Part shown: positions 1 to 7,800 of the stretch, piece by piece
How positions within the stretch are numbered: the stretch's first letter is position 1
Layout of the letters: each line of letters opens with the position of its first letter
Assembly: GCF_051175385.1 (NCBI RefSeq)
Contig: NZ_CP195106.1
Coordinates: forward strand, 434,001 to 498,000
Length of the DNA stretch: 64,000 bases
Reading direction: 5' to 3'
DNA from: Tundrisphaera lichenicola
Lineage (GTDB): Bacteria; Planctomycetota; Planctomycetia; Isosphaerales; Isosphaeraceae
Translations under genes and position numbers: made by a program
The notes under the pieces: model-generated
Seen by the model: only the letters and a program-made list of their open reading frames with translations
Told to the model about the DNA's origin: nothing
The model's database searches: none

Positions 1-1
1 G

Positions 2-583
2 ATCGGACGCGCCAGGGCGGGTGAAGGCGCGGCGATCTCCGCTATCCTGAGCCAGTTCGAGCCCGAAGTCCGGACGATGGTCCGGGTGCGGCTCCCTCGG
101 GCCCTCCGCAATCAGTTCGACTCGATGGATTTCGTCCAGGCGATCTGGACCAGCGTCTTCACGGGCAAGGCAGATGAGTGCGTCGAGTTCGCCGATGCCC
201 ACCATTTTCGCGGATACCTGGCCGGGGTGGCCCGGAACAAGGTCTTCGAGGAACATCGACGGCTGACCAGGACCAAGAAATACGACCTCGGTCGCGAGGA
301 GCGGCTGTACGTCCGCAAGGGAGAACGCGAGGTCCCGCGCGAGGTCGCGGCCCCGGACCCATCGGCGAGCGAGACGTTCCAGGCTCGCGATCGGTTCGGC
401 CAGTTGACCGAGGGGCGATCCGCCGACGAGGTGAAGATCGTCGAACTCCGTCGCCAGGGCCTGACCTTCGAGGAGATCGCGAAGAAACTCGAGATCGGTG
501 AGCGGTCGGTCCGTCGGGTGATCGAGTCGATTCGCGAACGGGATGCGATTCGAGCACGGATGGAGAATCGGCAATGGCGATGA
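2..583 (+). CDS. ECF-type RNA polymerase sigma factor, 5'-truncated by window edge
   Basis: Sigma-70 family regulator of the extracytoplasmic-function kind, which redirects RNA polymerase to a small regulon. An internal ATG lies at 77, but the frame stays open to base 2. The upstream residues (RARAGEGAAISAIL) match the usual beginning of ECF region 2, so the true start is left of the window. Region 4 is clear near the C-terminus as LRRQGLTFEEIAKKLEIGER, a helix-turn-helix that contacts the -35 element. Region 2 is less canonical (FVQAIWTSVF, FRGYLAGVARNKV). The stop overlaps the start of the kinase gene by 10 nt, so the two are translated together. Planctomycetes commonly encode such sigma factors beside Ser/Thr kinases. 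No anti-sigma factor is visible, so kinase control of the sigma factor is a plausible inference. Confidence 0.85.
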   Translation: MGRARAGEGAAISAILSQFEPEVRTMVRVRLPRALRNQFDSMDFVQAIWTSVFTGKADECVEFADAHHFRGYLAGVARNKVFEEHRRLTRTKKYDLGREERLYVRKGEREVPREVAAPDPSASETFQARDRFGQLTEGRSADEVKIVELRRQGLTFEEIAKKLEIGERSVRRVIESIRERDAIRARMENRQWR

Positions 584-3500
584 ATCCCCGAATTCGCCGA
601 CATCGCGCCCCGGTTCATCGGCACTGGTCGGGCCCCCGCCCGACGGCCTCGACCGACCCGAGGCGAGCCCGCCGACGCCCCCCCGCACCGACTCCTCCGC
701 CGAGCGAGGCCGGCACGACCGCGACGCTCGATACGATCCTCGACGAGTTCACCAGGAGCTGGGAGCGGGGCGATCATCCCCAGGCCGAGAAATTCCTCGG
801 CCTCCTCGCGCCGGCGGACTCCGCCGAGCTGATCTATCACGAATACTGCCTGGCCGAGGCGTCGGATCTCGAACCCGACCCGACCGAGTACCTCCGTCGC
901 TTCCCCGAGCAGGCCGACGCGCTGAATCGACTCTTCTCGCTCCACGGTGCCCTGCCGGCCTCGATGCTCCGCGCCTGGGCCGAGCCGGCCGACCTCCCCT
1001 CGGCCGGCGACGAGATCGGGCCTTATTCGCTGACCCGGGAACTGGGCCGGGGGGCCTTCGCTCGCGTCTTCCTGGCCGAACAGGCCGATCTCGACAATCG
1101 CCAGGTGGTCGTCAAGGTCTCGACCCGCGCCACCGCCGAGCCGAGGCTGCTGGCCCGGGCCAGGCACGCCCACATCGTCGAGGTCCTCCGCCATGCCGTC
1201 GCCGACGACGGGGCGCTCCACCTGGTCTGCATGCCCTTCCTGGGCGGGGCGACCCTGGCCTCGGTCCTCGAACGTCGCCGATCGATCGGCCGTGCAGCCC
1301 GGTCCGGCAAGGATCTCCTGTCCGACCTCGATCGCGTCGCCGCCCCGGAGTATCCCGCATCGGGGATGTCTCGTCCTGCCCGCGAGATTCTGGCCGACAT
1401 CTCGTATCCCAAGGCGATCGCCTGGATCGTCGCCCGGCTGGCCGAGGCCCTCGACCATGCCCACCGACGAGGCGTAGCCCACGGCGATCTGAAGCCTTCG
1501 AACGTCCTGCTGACGGCCGAGGCGACGCCGATGCTCTTCGACTTCAACCTGGCCGTCGACTGGCACGGGATCGGCCGGGGCGAGCCGGCCTCCGACGCCG
1601 GGGGGACGCTGGCCTACATGGCCCCCGAGCGGCTCCACGCCATCGCCCGCGGGCCGGACGAAGTGGGAGGTCGCCCCATCGATCTTCACCGGGCCGACCT
1701 TTACGGGATGGGCCTGGTCCTCCTTGAGTCTTTGACCGGTCGGGGCCCCGAGGTCCCTCGCCCGACGGGGGGGAGCCCCCGCGATTCGGCCGAGGCCCTG
1801 GCACGATCCCGCCGCGACCTCCCCGGGCCGCTCCGAGGTCGAGGCCGGCACTCGATCCCGCCGACGCTCCGCTCGATCCTGGCGAAATGCCTGGCGCCGG
1901 ACCCCGCCGACCGCTACGCCCGGGGCGTCGAGCTGGCCCAGGACCTCGACTGCTGGCGGGAAGATCGTCCGCTCGTCTTCGCCGATGAGACGCGGGAAGC
2001 AGCCCTGGCCCGACGAGTCCGGCGTGGTCGACGTGTCCTGGCCGCCGGGCTCCTGTCCCTGGCCGCGAGCCTGGCGGTCGGGGGCTTCGCGACGATGATC
2101 TTCATGGGCTCCAAACGCGATCAGGCCAGCGCCCGATGGTCGATGATCCCCGGCGGGAGCGACCCGGATATCTTCCCCTCTCGCCTTCTCGGAAACTGGC
2201 AGGATCGCCCCGGTGATCCCGCCGAGATCGCGGGCCGGCTACTCTCCTGGTACGGCGTCGAGGCCGATCCCGACTGGCGGAATCGGGCTGACGTCGCCTG
2301 GCTACCCGAGAGAGAGCACGCCGAGAACGAGGCCTGGCTCGACGAGCAGGTGCTCCGACTGGCCATGGCGCTGGGCGATCGCCCGGATTCTCCCGGAGAC
2401 TGGAAGCGGGCGCTGGGCCTCCTGGAGCAGAATGTCGCCCGGAAGCCACTGGCGGCGTTCCGGGCCGAGATCCGGTCGCTGCGTTCCAAGCTTGGCCTGC
2501 CCGATCCCGGGCCGCGCCCGGCCGACGTCCCCCGACCTCCCCGATGGCTGGACGATTACCTTCAAGGCGTCGCGTCCGAACGGCTCCACGCCCGGGAGGC
2601 GGGCGAACATTATGGCGACGTCCTTCGCGCTCGCCCCGATCACTTCTGGGCCCACTATCGCGCCGCCGTTGTCGCATGCCGGATCGACGACTATCCCGAA
2701 GCGGAGCGGCACATTCGCCGGTGCATCGCCCAAAGGCCCGACAATCCGGCCCTCCACGTCCATCTGGCAAGCCTGCTCTTCAAGCAAGATCGGGATACGG
2801 CCCGATCCGGACGAGACCAGAGCTTCGCCGAGGCCATCGCCGAGTGCGACAACGCGCTCGACCTCAACCCCGACTTCGCCGAGGCCAACTTCACCAGGGC
2901 GGTCATCCTCCATACCGCCGGCCAGGCCCGGAGCGTCGAGTCCGACGTCAATCGGTTCAAACTCCTGACGAAATCCCACGGCCCCGCTGCCTCACTGATG
3001 CATCGCGTGAGGATCATGGCCCATTACGGGTCGAATCGCGTTATCGATGTCCCCGAGGTCGAATCCCTCACAAGGCAGGCCCTTGATGCCAACCGCTATG
3101 ACGGCGACGCCCGCGCGACCCTCGCCCACGCCCTGTTCATGAGCGGCCGTCACTCCGAGGCACTCGCCGAATACGATCGCGTGATCGCTGCGAATCCCGA
3201 TCACCTCAAGGCACGCTATCAGCGAGGCTTGCTAGTCCGACTGGGAGACGTCCGAGCCTCGACCGATGTCTTCGCCGCCTTGATCGCCCATCCTCGCTTC
3301 GAGGAATTGCTCCGCGAGGAGCCGACCGCGATCCGTTCCTTCCATTACGTCGCTCATGACCTCGCCGAGCAAGGCAGGGCCGACGAAGCGATGCAACTGG
3401 CCCAACAGAGCCTCGCACTCGTCAACCGGTCCCGGGCACTCCGGGATGAGGCCCTCGTTTCGGGAGACATGAGGAATCGGCACGAACTCGCCCCTCGGGG

Positions 3501-3705
3501 CGAGACCTATTACCTGATGGCCCGGATTCTCGCGTCGGCCGCCCGGTCCGATCCCGGCCAACTCCTTCAGGTCGCCGAGCACCTCGAACGGGCGTTTCAG
3601 GTCCATCCCATGTTCCGGGATGATTGGTTCGCGAAGGACCGGAAGTTCGAGGGTCTTCGGGGAGAGATCCTCGACCGGATCCGAGAGAAGCCCGTCCGAT
3701 TTTGA
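574..3705 (+). CDS. Membrane-anchored Ser/Thr protein kinase with C-terminal TPR domain
   Basis: A 1043-residue Hanks-type kinase. Residues 1-50 are basic and Pro-rich; 50-140 form an acidic helical segment; the kinase domain spans about 150-470. Visible landmarks are the glycine loop ELGRGAFARV (156-165), Lys181 in VVVKVS, the catalytic loop HGDLKPSN (303-310) and GTLAYMAPERL. Two positions deviate: HRD is HGD, and the DFG Mg-binding motif is DFN (323-325). One hydrophobic segment (about 487-509) would place the kinase in the cytoplasm and the C-terminal half on the other side of the membrane. From about 640 to the end there are repeated TPR-like helical pairs (for example ALDLNPDFAEANFTRA). 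The start overlaps the upstream sigma gene, so a shared operon is likely. Whether the altered motifs reduce activity cannot be told; HGD and DFN forms recur, to my knowledge, in planctomycete kinases. Confidence 0.9.
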   Translation: MAMNPRIRRHRAPVHRHWSGPRPTASTDPRRARRRPPAPTPPPSEAGTTATLDTILDEFTRSWERGDHPQAEKFLGLLAPADSAELIYHEYCLAEASDLEPDPTEYLRRFPEQADALNRLFSLHGALPASMLRAWAEPADLPSAGDEIGPYSLTRELGRGAFARVFLAEQADLDNRQVVVKVSTRATAEPRLLARARHAHIVEVLRHAVADDGALHLVCMPFLGGATLASVLERRRSIGRAARSGKDLLSDLDRVAAPEYPASGMSRPAREILADISYPKAIAWIVARLAEALDHAHRRGVAHGDLKPSNVLLTAEATPMLFDFNLAVDWHGIGRGEPASDAGGTLAYMAPERLHAIARGPDEVGGRPIDLHRADLYGMGLVLLESLTGRGPEVPRPTGGSPRDSAEALARSRRDLPGPLRGRGRHSIPPTLRSILAKCLAPDPADRYARGVELAQDLDCWREDRPLVFADETREAALARRVRRGRRVLAAGLLSLAASLAVGGFATMIFMGSKRDQASARWSMIPGGSDPDIFPSRLLGNWQDRPGDPAEIAGRLLSWYGVEADPDWRNRADVAWLPEREHAENEAWLDEQVLRLAMALGDRPDSPGDWKRALGLLEQNVARKPLAAFRAEIRSLRSKLGLPDPGPRPADVPRPPRWLDDYLQGVASERLHAREAGEHYGDVLRARPDHFWAHYRAAVVACRIDDYPEAERHIRRCIAQRPDNPALHVHLASLLFKQDRDTARSGRDQSFAEAIAECDNALDLNPDFAEANFTRAVILHTAGQARSVESDVNRFKLLTKSHGPAASLMHRVRIMAHYGSNRVIDVPEVESLTRQALDANRYDGDARATLAHALFMSGRHSEALAEYDRVIAANPDHLKARYQRGLLVRLGDVRASTDVFAALIAHPRFEELLREEPTAIRSFHYVAHDLAEQGRADEAMQLAQQSLALVNRSRALRDEALVSGDMRNRHELAPRGETYYLMARILASAARSDPGQLLQVAEHLERAFQVHPMFRDDWFAKDRKFEGLRGEILDRIREKPVRF

Positions 3706-3739
3706 ACTCGTCCCGATCGATTCGTAGGCGCAATTAAGA

Positions 3740-3772
3740 GGGCCTTCCGGATCGATCCGATCCGGAAGGCCC
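3740..3772. terminator. Perfect hairpin between convergent genes
   Basis: A perfect 14-bp inverted repeat (GGGCCTTCCGGATC, 3740-3753, pairing with 3759-3772) has a 5-nt loop. It sits 34 nt after the kinase stop and 29 nt before the end of the converging minus-strand gene. There is no clean T-tract, although AATTAAG lies just upstream (a weak T-run for the minus strand). It is a likely bidirectional terminator by position. Confidence 0.6.
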
Positions 3773-3801
3773 CGATCATCCGACCTCGTTAATCGCTCGC
3801 T

Positions 3802-4092
3802 TTATGCAGGCTCGCTCGTGCCGCCCGAGCCGCTCGGGCTGGAGATCGGAGGCGTGCCGTCACCCGAAGGGGGAGCGGGGCTGGTCGGGGTGGTGGTGTC
3901 GATCGGTACCGGGTTGCTCGGGTCGGTCGGGATCGGGTCTTTCTTGACCACGGGGGGGGACGTGTTCGTGGTGGCGACTCGCGTCGTCGGGATATAAATT
4001 TCTGCCGCGACCGGGATGGCCACGATCCCCGAGGGGCTCAGCTTGCGTTCCAGGGCTTCGGGGGCGTAGCGGGGATTGTGGTGGCGACGCAT
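3802..4092 (-). CDS. Small Pro/Thr/Ser-rich hypothetical protein
   Basis: A 96-residue protein. The N-terminus contains RYAPEALERKLSPSGI, resembling the LExRxLLS-like N-terminal signature found on many planctomycete secreted or surface proteins. From about residue 37 the chain is low-complexity, rich in Pro, Thr, Ser and Gly (for example STTTPTSPAPPSGDG-like stretches), which suggests a disordered surface or linker region. There is no catalytic motif or membrane segment. A GGAG lies about 15 nt before the ATG, so the ribosome site is weak. It converges on the kinase gene across the 3740-3772 hairpin. The function is unknown. Confidence 0.55.
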   Translation of the reverse strand: MRRHHNPRYAPEALERKLSPSGIVAIPVAAEIYIPTTRVATTNTSPPVVKKDPIPTDPSNPVPIDTTTPTSPAPPSGDGTPPISSPSGSGGTSEPA

Positions 4093-4300
4093 GAGTTGTC
4101 CAAGCTCCGTGATTTTGATGTTGCAGTGCAGACCGCTCGTCCATCAAGATCAGGGATTTTGGTCCCGCTTAAGCACTCGATTTTTCGTTTTCGCAATTTT
4201 TCTTTGAAACTCGTCTTGACACTTTGGCGCAACATCGAACCCAGGCCCGCGATGGGGCCTTGGCTGTGAGATGATCTCGCCGGGGCGAGCCCGGACGAAA

Positions 4301-4906
4301 TCAGCCCTCGGCGTGGACGCGGCGGCGTGAGGCGACGATGGCCTTGACCGCGCATCCGCCCGACTCCGTCCCGCATCCGCCCGATCCGCAACCCCCGGAC
4401 GAACCGCAATCGCCACATCCGTGAGATTCGGGCTCGGGTTCGGGCTCGGCTTCGCTTTCCGGGACGTCGCGGCCGGCCGGTTCCAGGACGACGTCGAGCC
4501 CGCAGCGAGACCGGAGGGCCGCGACCAGACCGGAAGCGTCGAGACGATGAGGCCCGAGGTAATGGAGGACCGTCCGGCCCGGTTCGAGCAAGGGCTCGGC
4601 GTCGATCAACTCCAGCGGCCAATCTCCTTCATCGAAAATGGCCCGGCAGGCATCGAAATGCACGCGACGATCGAGCACGGCCTGGTTCGACCGTTCGAGA
4701 TCGTCGGGGCCGGCCTGCCGGAGGATCGGGGCGAGCCCGGGCTCGGAATCCGGGGCAGGCGGGGCTTCGGCGAGGACTCGGCCCAGTTCGGCCCCCCGGT
4801 GGGTCCGGATCACCACCCACCGGCCCGGCTCGAAACTCTCGGAGTCGGTCGCGAAGCGGCCGACGGCATTGGCCAGGCCGTAACGAATCAGGTAGACGCG
4901 TCCCAT
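4301..4906 (-). CDS. PSP1 C-terminal domain protein (YaaT/RicT-like) with Cys-rich tail
   Basis: About 201 residues from MGRVYLIRYG. I chose the ATG at 4906 because homology to the family begins there; the 38 codons upstream are Arg/Pro-rich and look untranslated. The body (residues 1-150) matches the PSP1 domain: RVYLIRYG, GRWVVIRTHRGAELGRVL, and the helical part ending in FDEGDWPLELIDAEPLLEPG. In Bacillus the relative YaaT/RicT acts in a complex that affects phosphorelay and RNA maturation; its role in planctomycetes is not established. The C-terminus is unusual: an acidic E/P run, then about six Cys in a Gly-rich context (HGCGDCGSSGGCGSGGCG), a plausible metal or Fe-S site. RicT proteins of the Ric complex are known to hold clusters, but not with this tail, so that reading is inference. 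Confidence 0.75.
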   Translation of the reverse strand: MGRVYLIRYGLANAVGRFATDSESFEPGRWVVIRTHRGAELGRVLAEAPPAPDSEPGLAPILRQAGPDDLERSNQAVLDRRVHFDACRAIFDEGDWPLELIDAEPLLEPGRTVLHYLGPHRLDASGLVAALRSRCGLDVVLEPAGRDVPESEAEPEPEPESHGCGDCGSSGGCGSGGCGTESGGCAVKAIVASRRRVHAEG

Positions 4907-5174
4907 GCGGCTCGCTCCGGGCGACCTGCGCGGCCGATTCGTGAGGAAATTGCGGGCGAATGGCGGGCCTCGCGCATCGGGCCGAATTCCCAGTCTAGAG
5001 CCCGCGATCCTCGGACGCAATCCGAAGCGCGGTCGTCGAGAAGATCGAGTCCGAGTTCTCGCAAGTTTCGATCGCGGCTATAATTTCGAGCGGACCGACT
5101 GGCGAGGCGACCGTTCCGGGAGCCTGGCGAGACGGCTCTGACCGAGGAAGATCGCCGCTCGAAGGATGCGCGAC

Positions 5175-7301
5175 ATGGGCCGAGCACGCTGCACGTTGAA
5201 AGTCCGAGGGTTGGACTGCCCGAACGAGGTTGCTCCGCTGCGCGCCGCCCTCGAAGGCGGCCCGGGGATCGGCAACCTTGGCTTCGACTTGATCCACGGG
5301 ATGTTGACGATCGAGTATGACCCCGAGGCGACCGAACCCTCCGCACTGATCCGTCGGATTGCGGCACGCGCCGGCATGCAGGCCGAGTTGGCGGGCGCCC
5401 CCGAGCAGGCCGGGAGCTGGTGGTCGAGGCACGGGCGATGGGCCTCCACGGCGGCCTCGGGCCTATCGCTCCTGGTGGGCGTCCTGATCGATTGGGGGAC
5501 GGCGAGCCCGAACGCTTCGACGATCGCGTATGCACTGGCCGTGGCCGCCGGTGGTCTGGACCTTGCCCCTCGGGCCTTCCGGAGCCTCCGGGGGTTTCGC
5601 CTGGATATCCACGTCCTGATGCTCTCCGCGATCCTGGGCGCGATCGCGCTGGGGCAGTGGGACGAGGCGGCGACGGTGGCCTTCCTGTTCGGGCTCTCCG
5701 AGGCGTTGGAGGCCCTGAGCGTCGACCGGGCTCGCCGGGCCGTCCGGGCCTTGCTGGAGGTCGCCCCCGAGAACGCCGAGGTGATCGGCCCGGATGGGGC
5801 CATCTCGATCGTGCCGGCCTCCGCGGTCCGGCCTGGGGACCGGGTCCGGGTCCGCTCCGGCGAGCGTGTCCCGGTGGACGGCCCGGTCGTCTCGGGACGC
5901 TCCAGCGTCGACCAGAAGGCGATCACCGGCGAGTCGGTCCCGGTCGTCCGCGAGGTGGGCGATGTCGTGTTTGCCGGATCGGTCAACGGCGAGGGGGCGC
6001 TGGAGGTCGAGGCGTCGGGCACGTTCGAGGATTCGCTGATCGCCAAGGTGGCCGAGCGGGTCCGCGAGGCCCAGGCGAGCCGAGCCCCGGTGGAGCGGAC
6101 CGTCGAGCGATTCGCGGCCTGGTACACGCCGATGGTGGTCGCGATCTCACTGGCGGTGATGCTCGGGCCGCCCGCGGTCCGGCTCGGCTCGGGAAGTCCG
6201 GCGGAGTGGGCCACCTGGTTCGCCCGGGGCCTGGTGATCCTGGTGATTGCCTGCCCTTGCGCCCTGGTGATTGCCACGCCGGTGGCCCTGGCGTCGGCGC
6301 TGGCGTCGGCCAGTCGTCGGGGAGTCTTGCTCAAGGGAGGGCAGTTCCTGGAGGAGATGGGCCGGCTCCGGGTCCTGGCGTTCGACAAGACGGGGACCCT
6401 CACCCGGGGCGAGCCCGACGTGGTGGAAGTGGTCCCGACCGGCGACCGGGCCGATGCCGACGTCCTGAGGATCGCCGCGGCCCTGAGCGACCAGGGGGGG
6501 CATGTCCTGGGCCGGGCGATCTCGAAGCACGCCCGGACCTTGCGGCTTCAGGTCCCGACGGCCGATGGTTATCAGGCCACCCCCGGCCTGGGGGCCTCGG
6601 GGCGGGTCGGCTCGGAGCACTATCACATCGGGAGCCATCGCTACATCGACGAGTCGGGCTTCTGCCCGCCCGACTTCCACGCCCGACTGGGCCGCGCCGA
6701 GGGAGACGTGGGGACCTCGGTGGCCCTGATCACCGAGAGCGGCCCGATCGGCTGGATTCGACTGGCCGACCGGCCCCGGCCCGAGGCCGCCGCCGTGATC
6801 GCCGAGCTGGCCGCGCTCGGGATCGAGACGGTCATGCTGACCGGCGACAACCAGCCCACGGCCGCCGCGATGGCCCGCGAACTTGGGATCGTCGACCAGC
6901 GGTCCGGGCTCCTCCCGCTCGACAAGGCCCGCGCGATCACGGAGCTGAACGACCGACGAGGCCCGACCGGGATGGTCGGCGATGGCGTCAACGACGCCCC
7001 GGCCCTGGCCGCCGCGAGGGTCAGCGTCGCGCTCGGGGGGATCTCCAGCGCCTCGGCCCTGGAAACCGCCGACGTCGTCCTGATGGCCGACGACCTCGCC
7101 GCGCTCCCCTGGCTCGTCCGACTGGGCCGGGATACCCTCTCGCGGATCCGGCAGAACATCGCCCTGGCCCTGGGCTCGAAGGCCCTGGTCCTCGTCCTGG
7201 CCGTCTTCGGCCTGGCGACCCTCTGGATGGCCATCCTGGCCGATGTCGGGGTCAGTATCCTGGTGACGGCGAACGCCCTGAGGCTCCTCCGGCGAGCCTG
7301 A
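5175..7301 (+). CDS. Heavy-metal P1B-type ATPase (Zn/Cd/Pb exporter type)
   Basis: About 708 residues; pumps a divalent soft metal out of the cytoplasm using ATP. Start 5175 is preferred over the ATG at 5166 because GAAGG lies 9 nt before it. Domains in order: an N-terminal HMA ferredoxin-like fold (about 5-70) with GLDCPNE, which keeps one Cys of the usual CxxC; membrane helices from about 85; the actuator with TGES; the transmembrane metal site CPCALV (about 358-363); the phosphorylation site DKTGTLT (about 404); and the hinge MVGDGVNDAPALA (about 600). The last helix carries DVGVSILVTANALRLL, where Asp and Gly are typical of ZntA/CadA rather than copper pumps. The usual HP locus of the nucleotide domain reads GGHVLGRAI, so the Pro is replaced. 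It stands alone with no adjacent ArsR/MerR regulator. Confidence 0.92.
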   Translation: MGRARCTLKVRGLDCPNEVAPLRAALEGGPGIGNLGFDLIHGMLTIEYDPEATEPSALIRRIAARAGMQAELAGAPEQAGSWWSRHGRWASTAASGLSLLVGVLIDWGTASPNASTIAYALAVAAGGLDLAPRAFRSLRGFRLDIHVLMLSAILGAIALGQWDEAATVAFLFGLSEALEALSVDRARRAVRALLEVAPENAEVIGPDGAISIVPASAVRPGDRVRVRSGERVPVDGPVVSGRSSVDQKAITGESVPVVREVGDVVFAGSVNGEGALEVEASGTFEDSLIAKVAERVREAQASRAPVERTVERFAAWYTPMVVAISLAVMLGPPAVRLGSGSPAEWATWFARGLVILVIACPCALVIATPVALASALASASRRGVLLKGGQFLEEMGRLRVLAFDKTGTLTRGEPDVVEVVPTGDRADADVLRIAAALSDQGGHVLGRAISKHARTLRLQVPTADGYQATPGLGASGRVGSEHYHIGSHRYIDESGFCPPDFHARLGRAEGDVGTSVALITESGPIGWIRLADRPRPEAAAVIAELAALGIETVMLTGDNQPTAAAMARELGIVDQRSGLLPLDKARAITELNDRRGPTGMVGDGVNDAPALAAARVSVALGGISSASALETADVVLMADDLAALPWLVRLGRDTLSRIRQNIALALGSKALVLVLAVFGLATLWMAILADVGVSILVTANALRLLRRA

Positions 7302-7800
7302 CCCATCCCCTCCATGCGGCTTCAGATAGGTCGCCCGCGCCTTTCAAAAACGATGAGAATAATGCCCCGAGGAGGGGTGTCGAGCGTTGCGAAGGCCCAT
7401 CATCCGCTCGTGATCCCGGTGGGTCTCGACGAGTTCACGCGTCCGGCTCGTCGACTTTCTCCAACAAATGTTGTAGGGTGGTATGGGTGGTCATCCTGTT
7501 CTTCCCGAAGTCTTGTTCCTCGAATCATCTTCGGTGAAGCGGGACTTCGAATCCTGGAACCGACGGGCTGATGGGTGGTTTTGAGGGTCTTCGACCTTGG
7601 GGAATCCTGGAACGGGAGATTTCCAGGTTTGACTTCGCTTCAAACATTCGTCAACATGGCGCGAAGCAATACCAACCGCTCCCGCCTGGTTTGACTGGAA
7701 AGTCCCCCGAGACCGCCCGACGAATGGGCCTGCCGACTGTCCGGGTCGCGAGGTACGACCTACCCTAGCCTACAACTACCCTCCCAAGGAGGACTGATCC
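7302..7800. other. Intergenic region upstream of the DUF1549/DUF1553 gene
   Basis: About 500 nt with less regular codon-position composition than the genes around it. It has no frame I would call a gene. It holds two copies of GAATCCTGGAAC (near 7551 and 7603), a small perfect stem GTTTGA/TCAAAC (7627-7645, 7-nt loop), and a near-ideal ribosome site AAGGAGG at 7786-7792, 8 nt before the ATG at 7801. A promoter for the downstream gene presumably lies here but I cannot place it. Confidence 0.5.

Noticed and set aside
7551..7614. Direct repeat GAATCCTGGAAC as an insertion or attachment site
   Set aside because: Only 12 nt, with no integrase or flanking inverted ends.
7571..7768. Small gene upstream of the DUF1549 protein
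   Set aside because: No ribosome site, no domain, irregular composition; treated as leader DNA.
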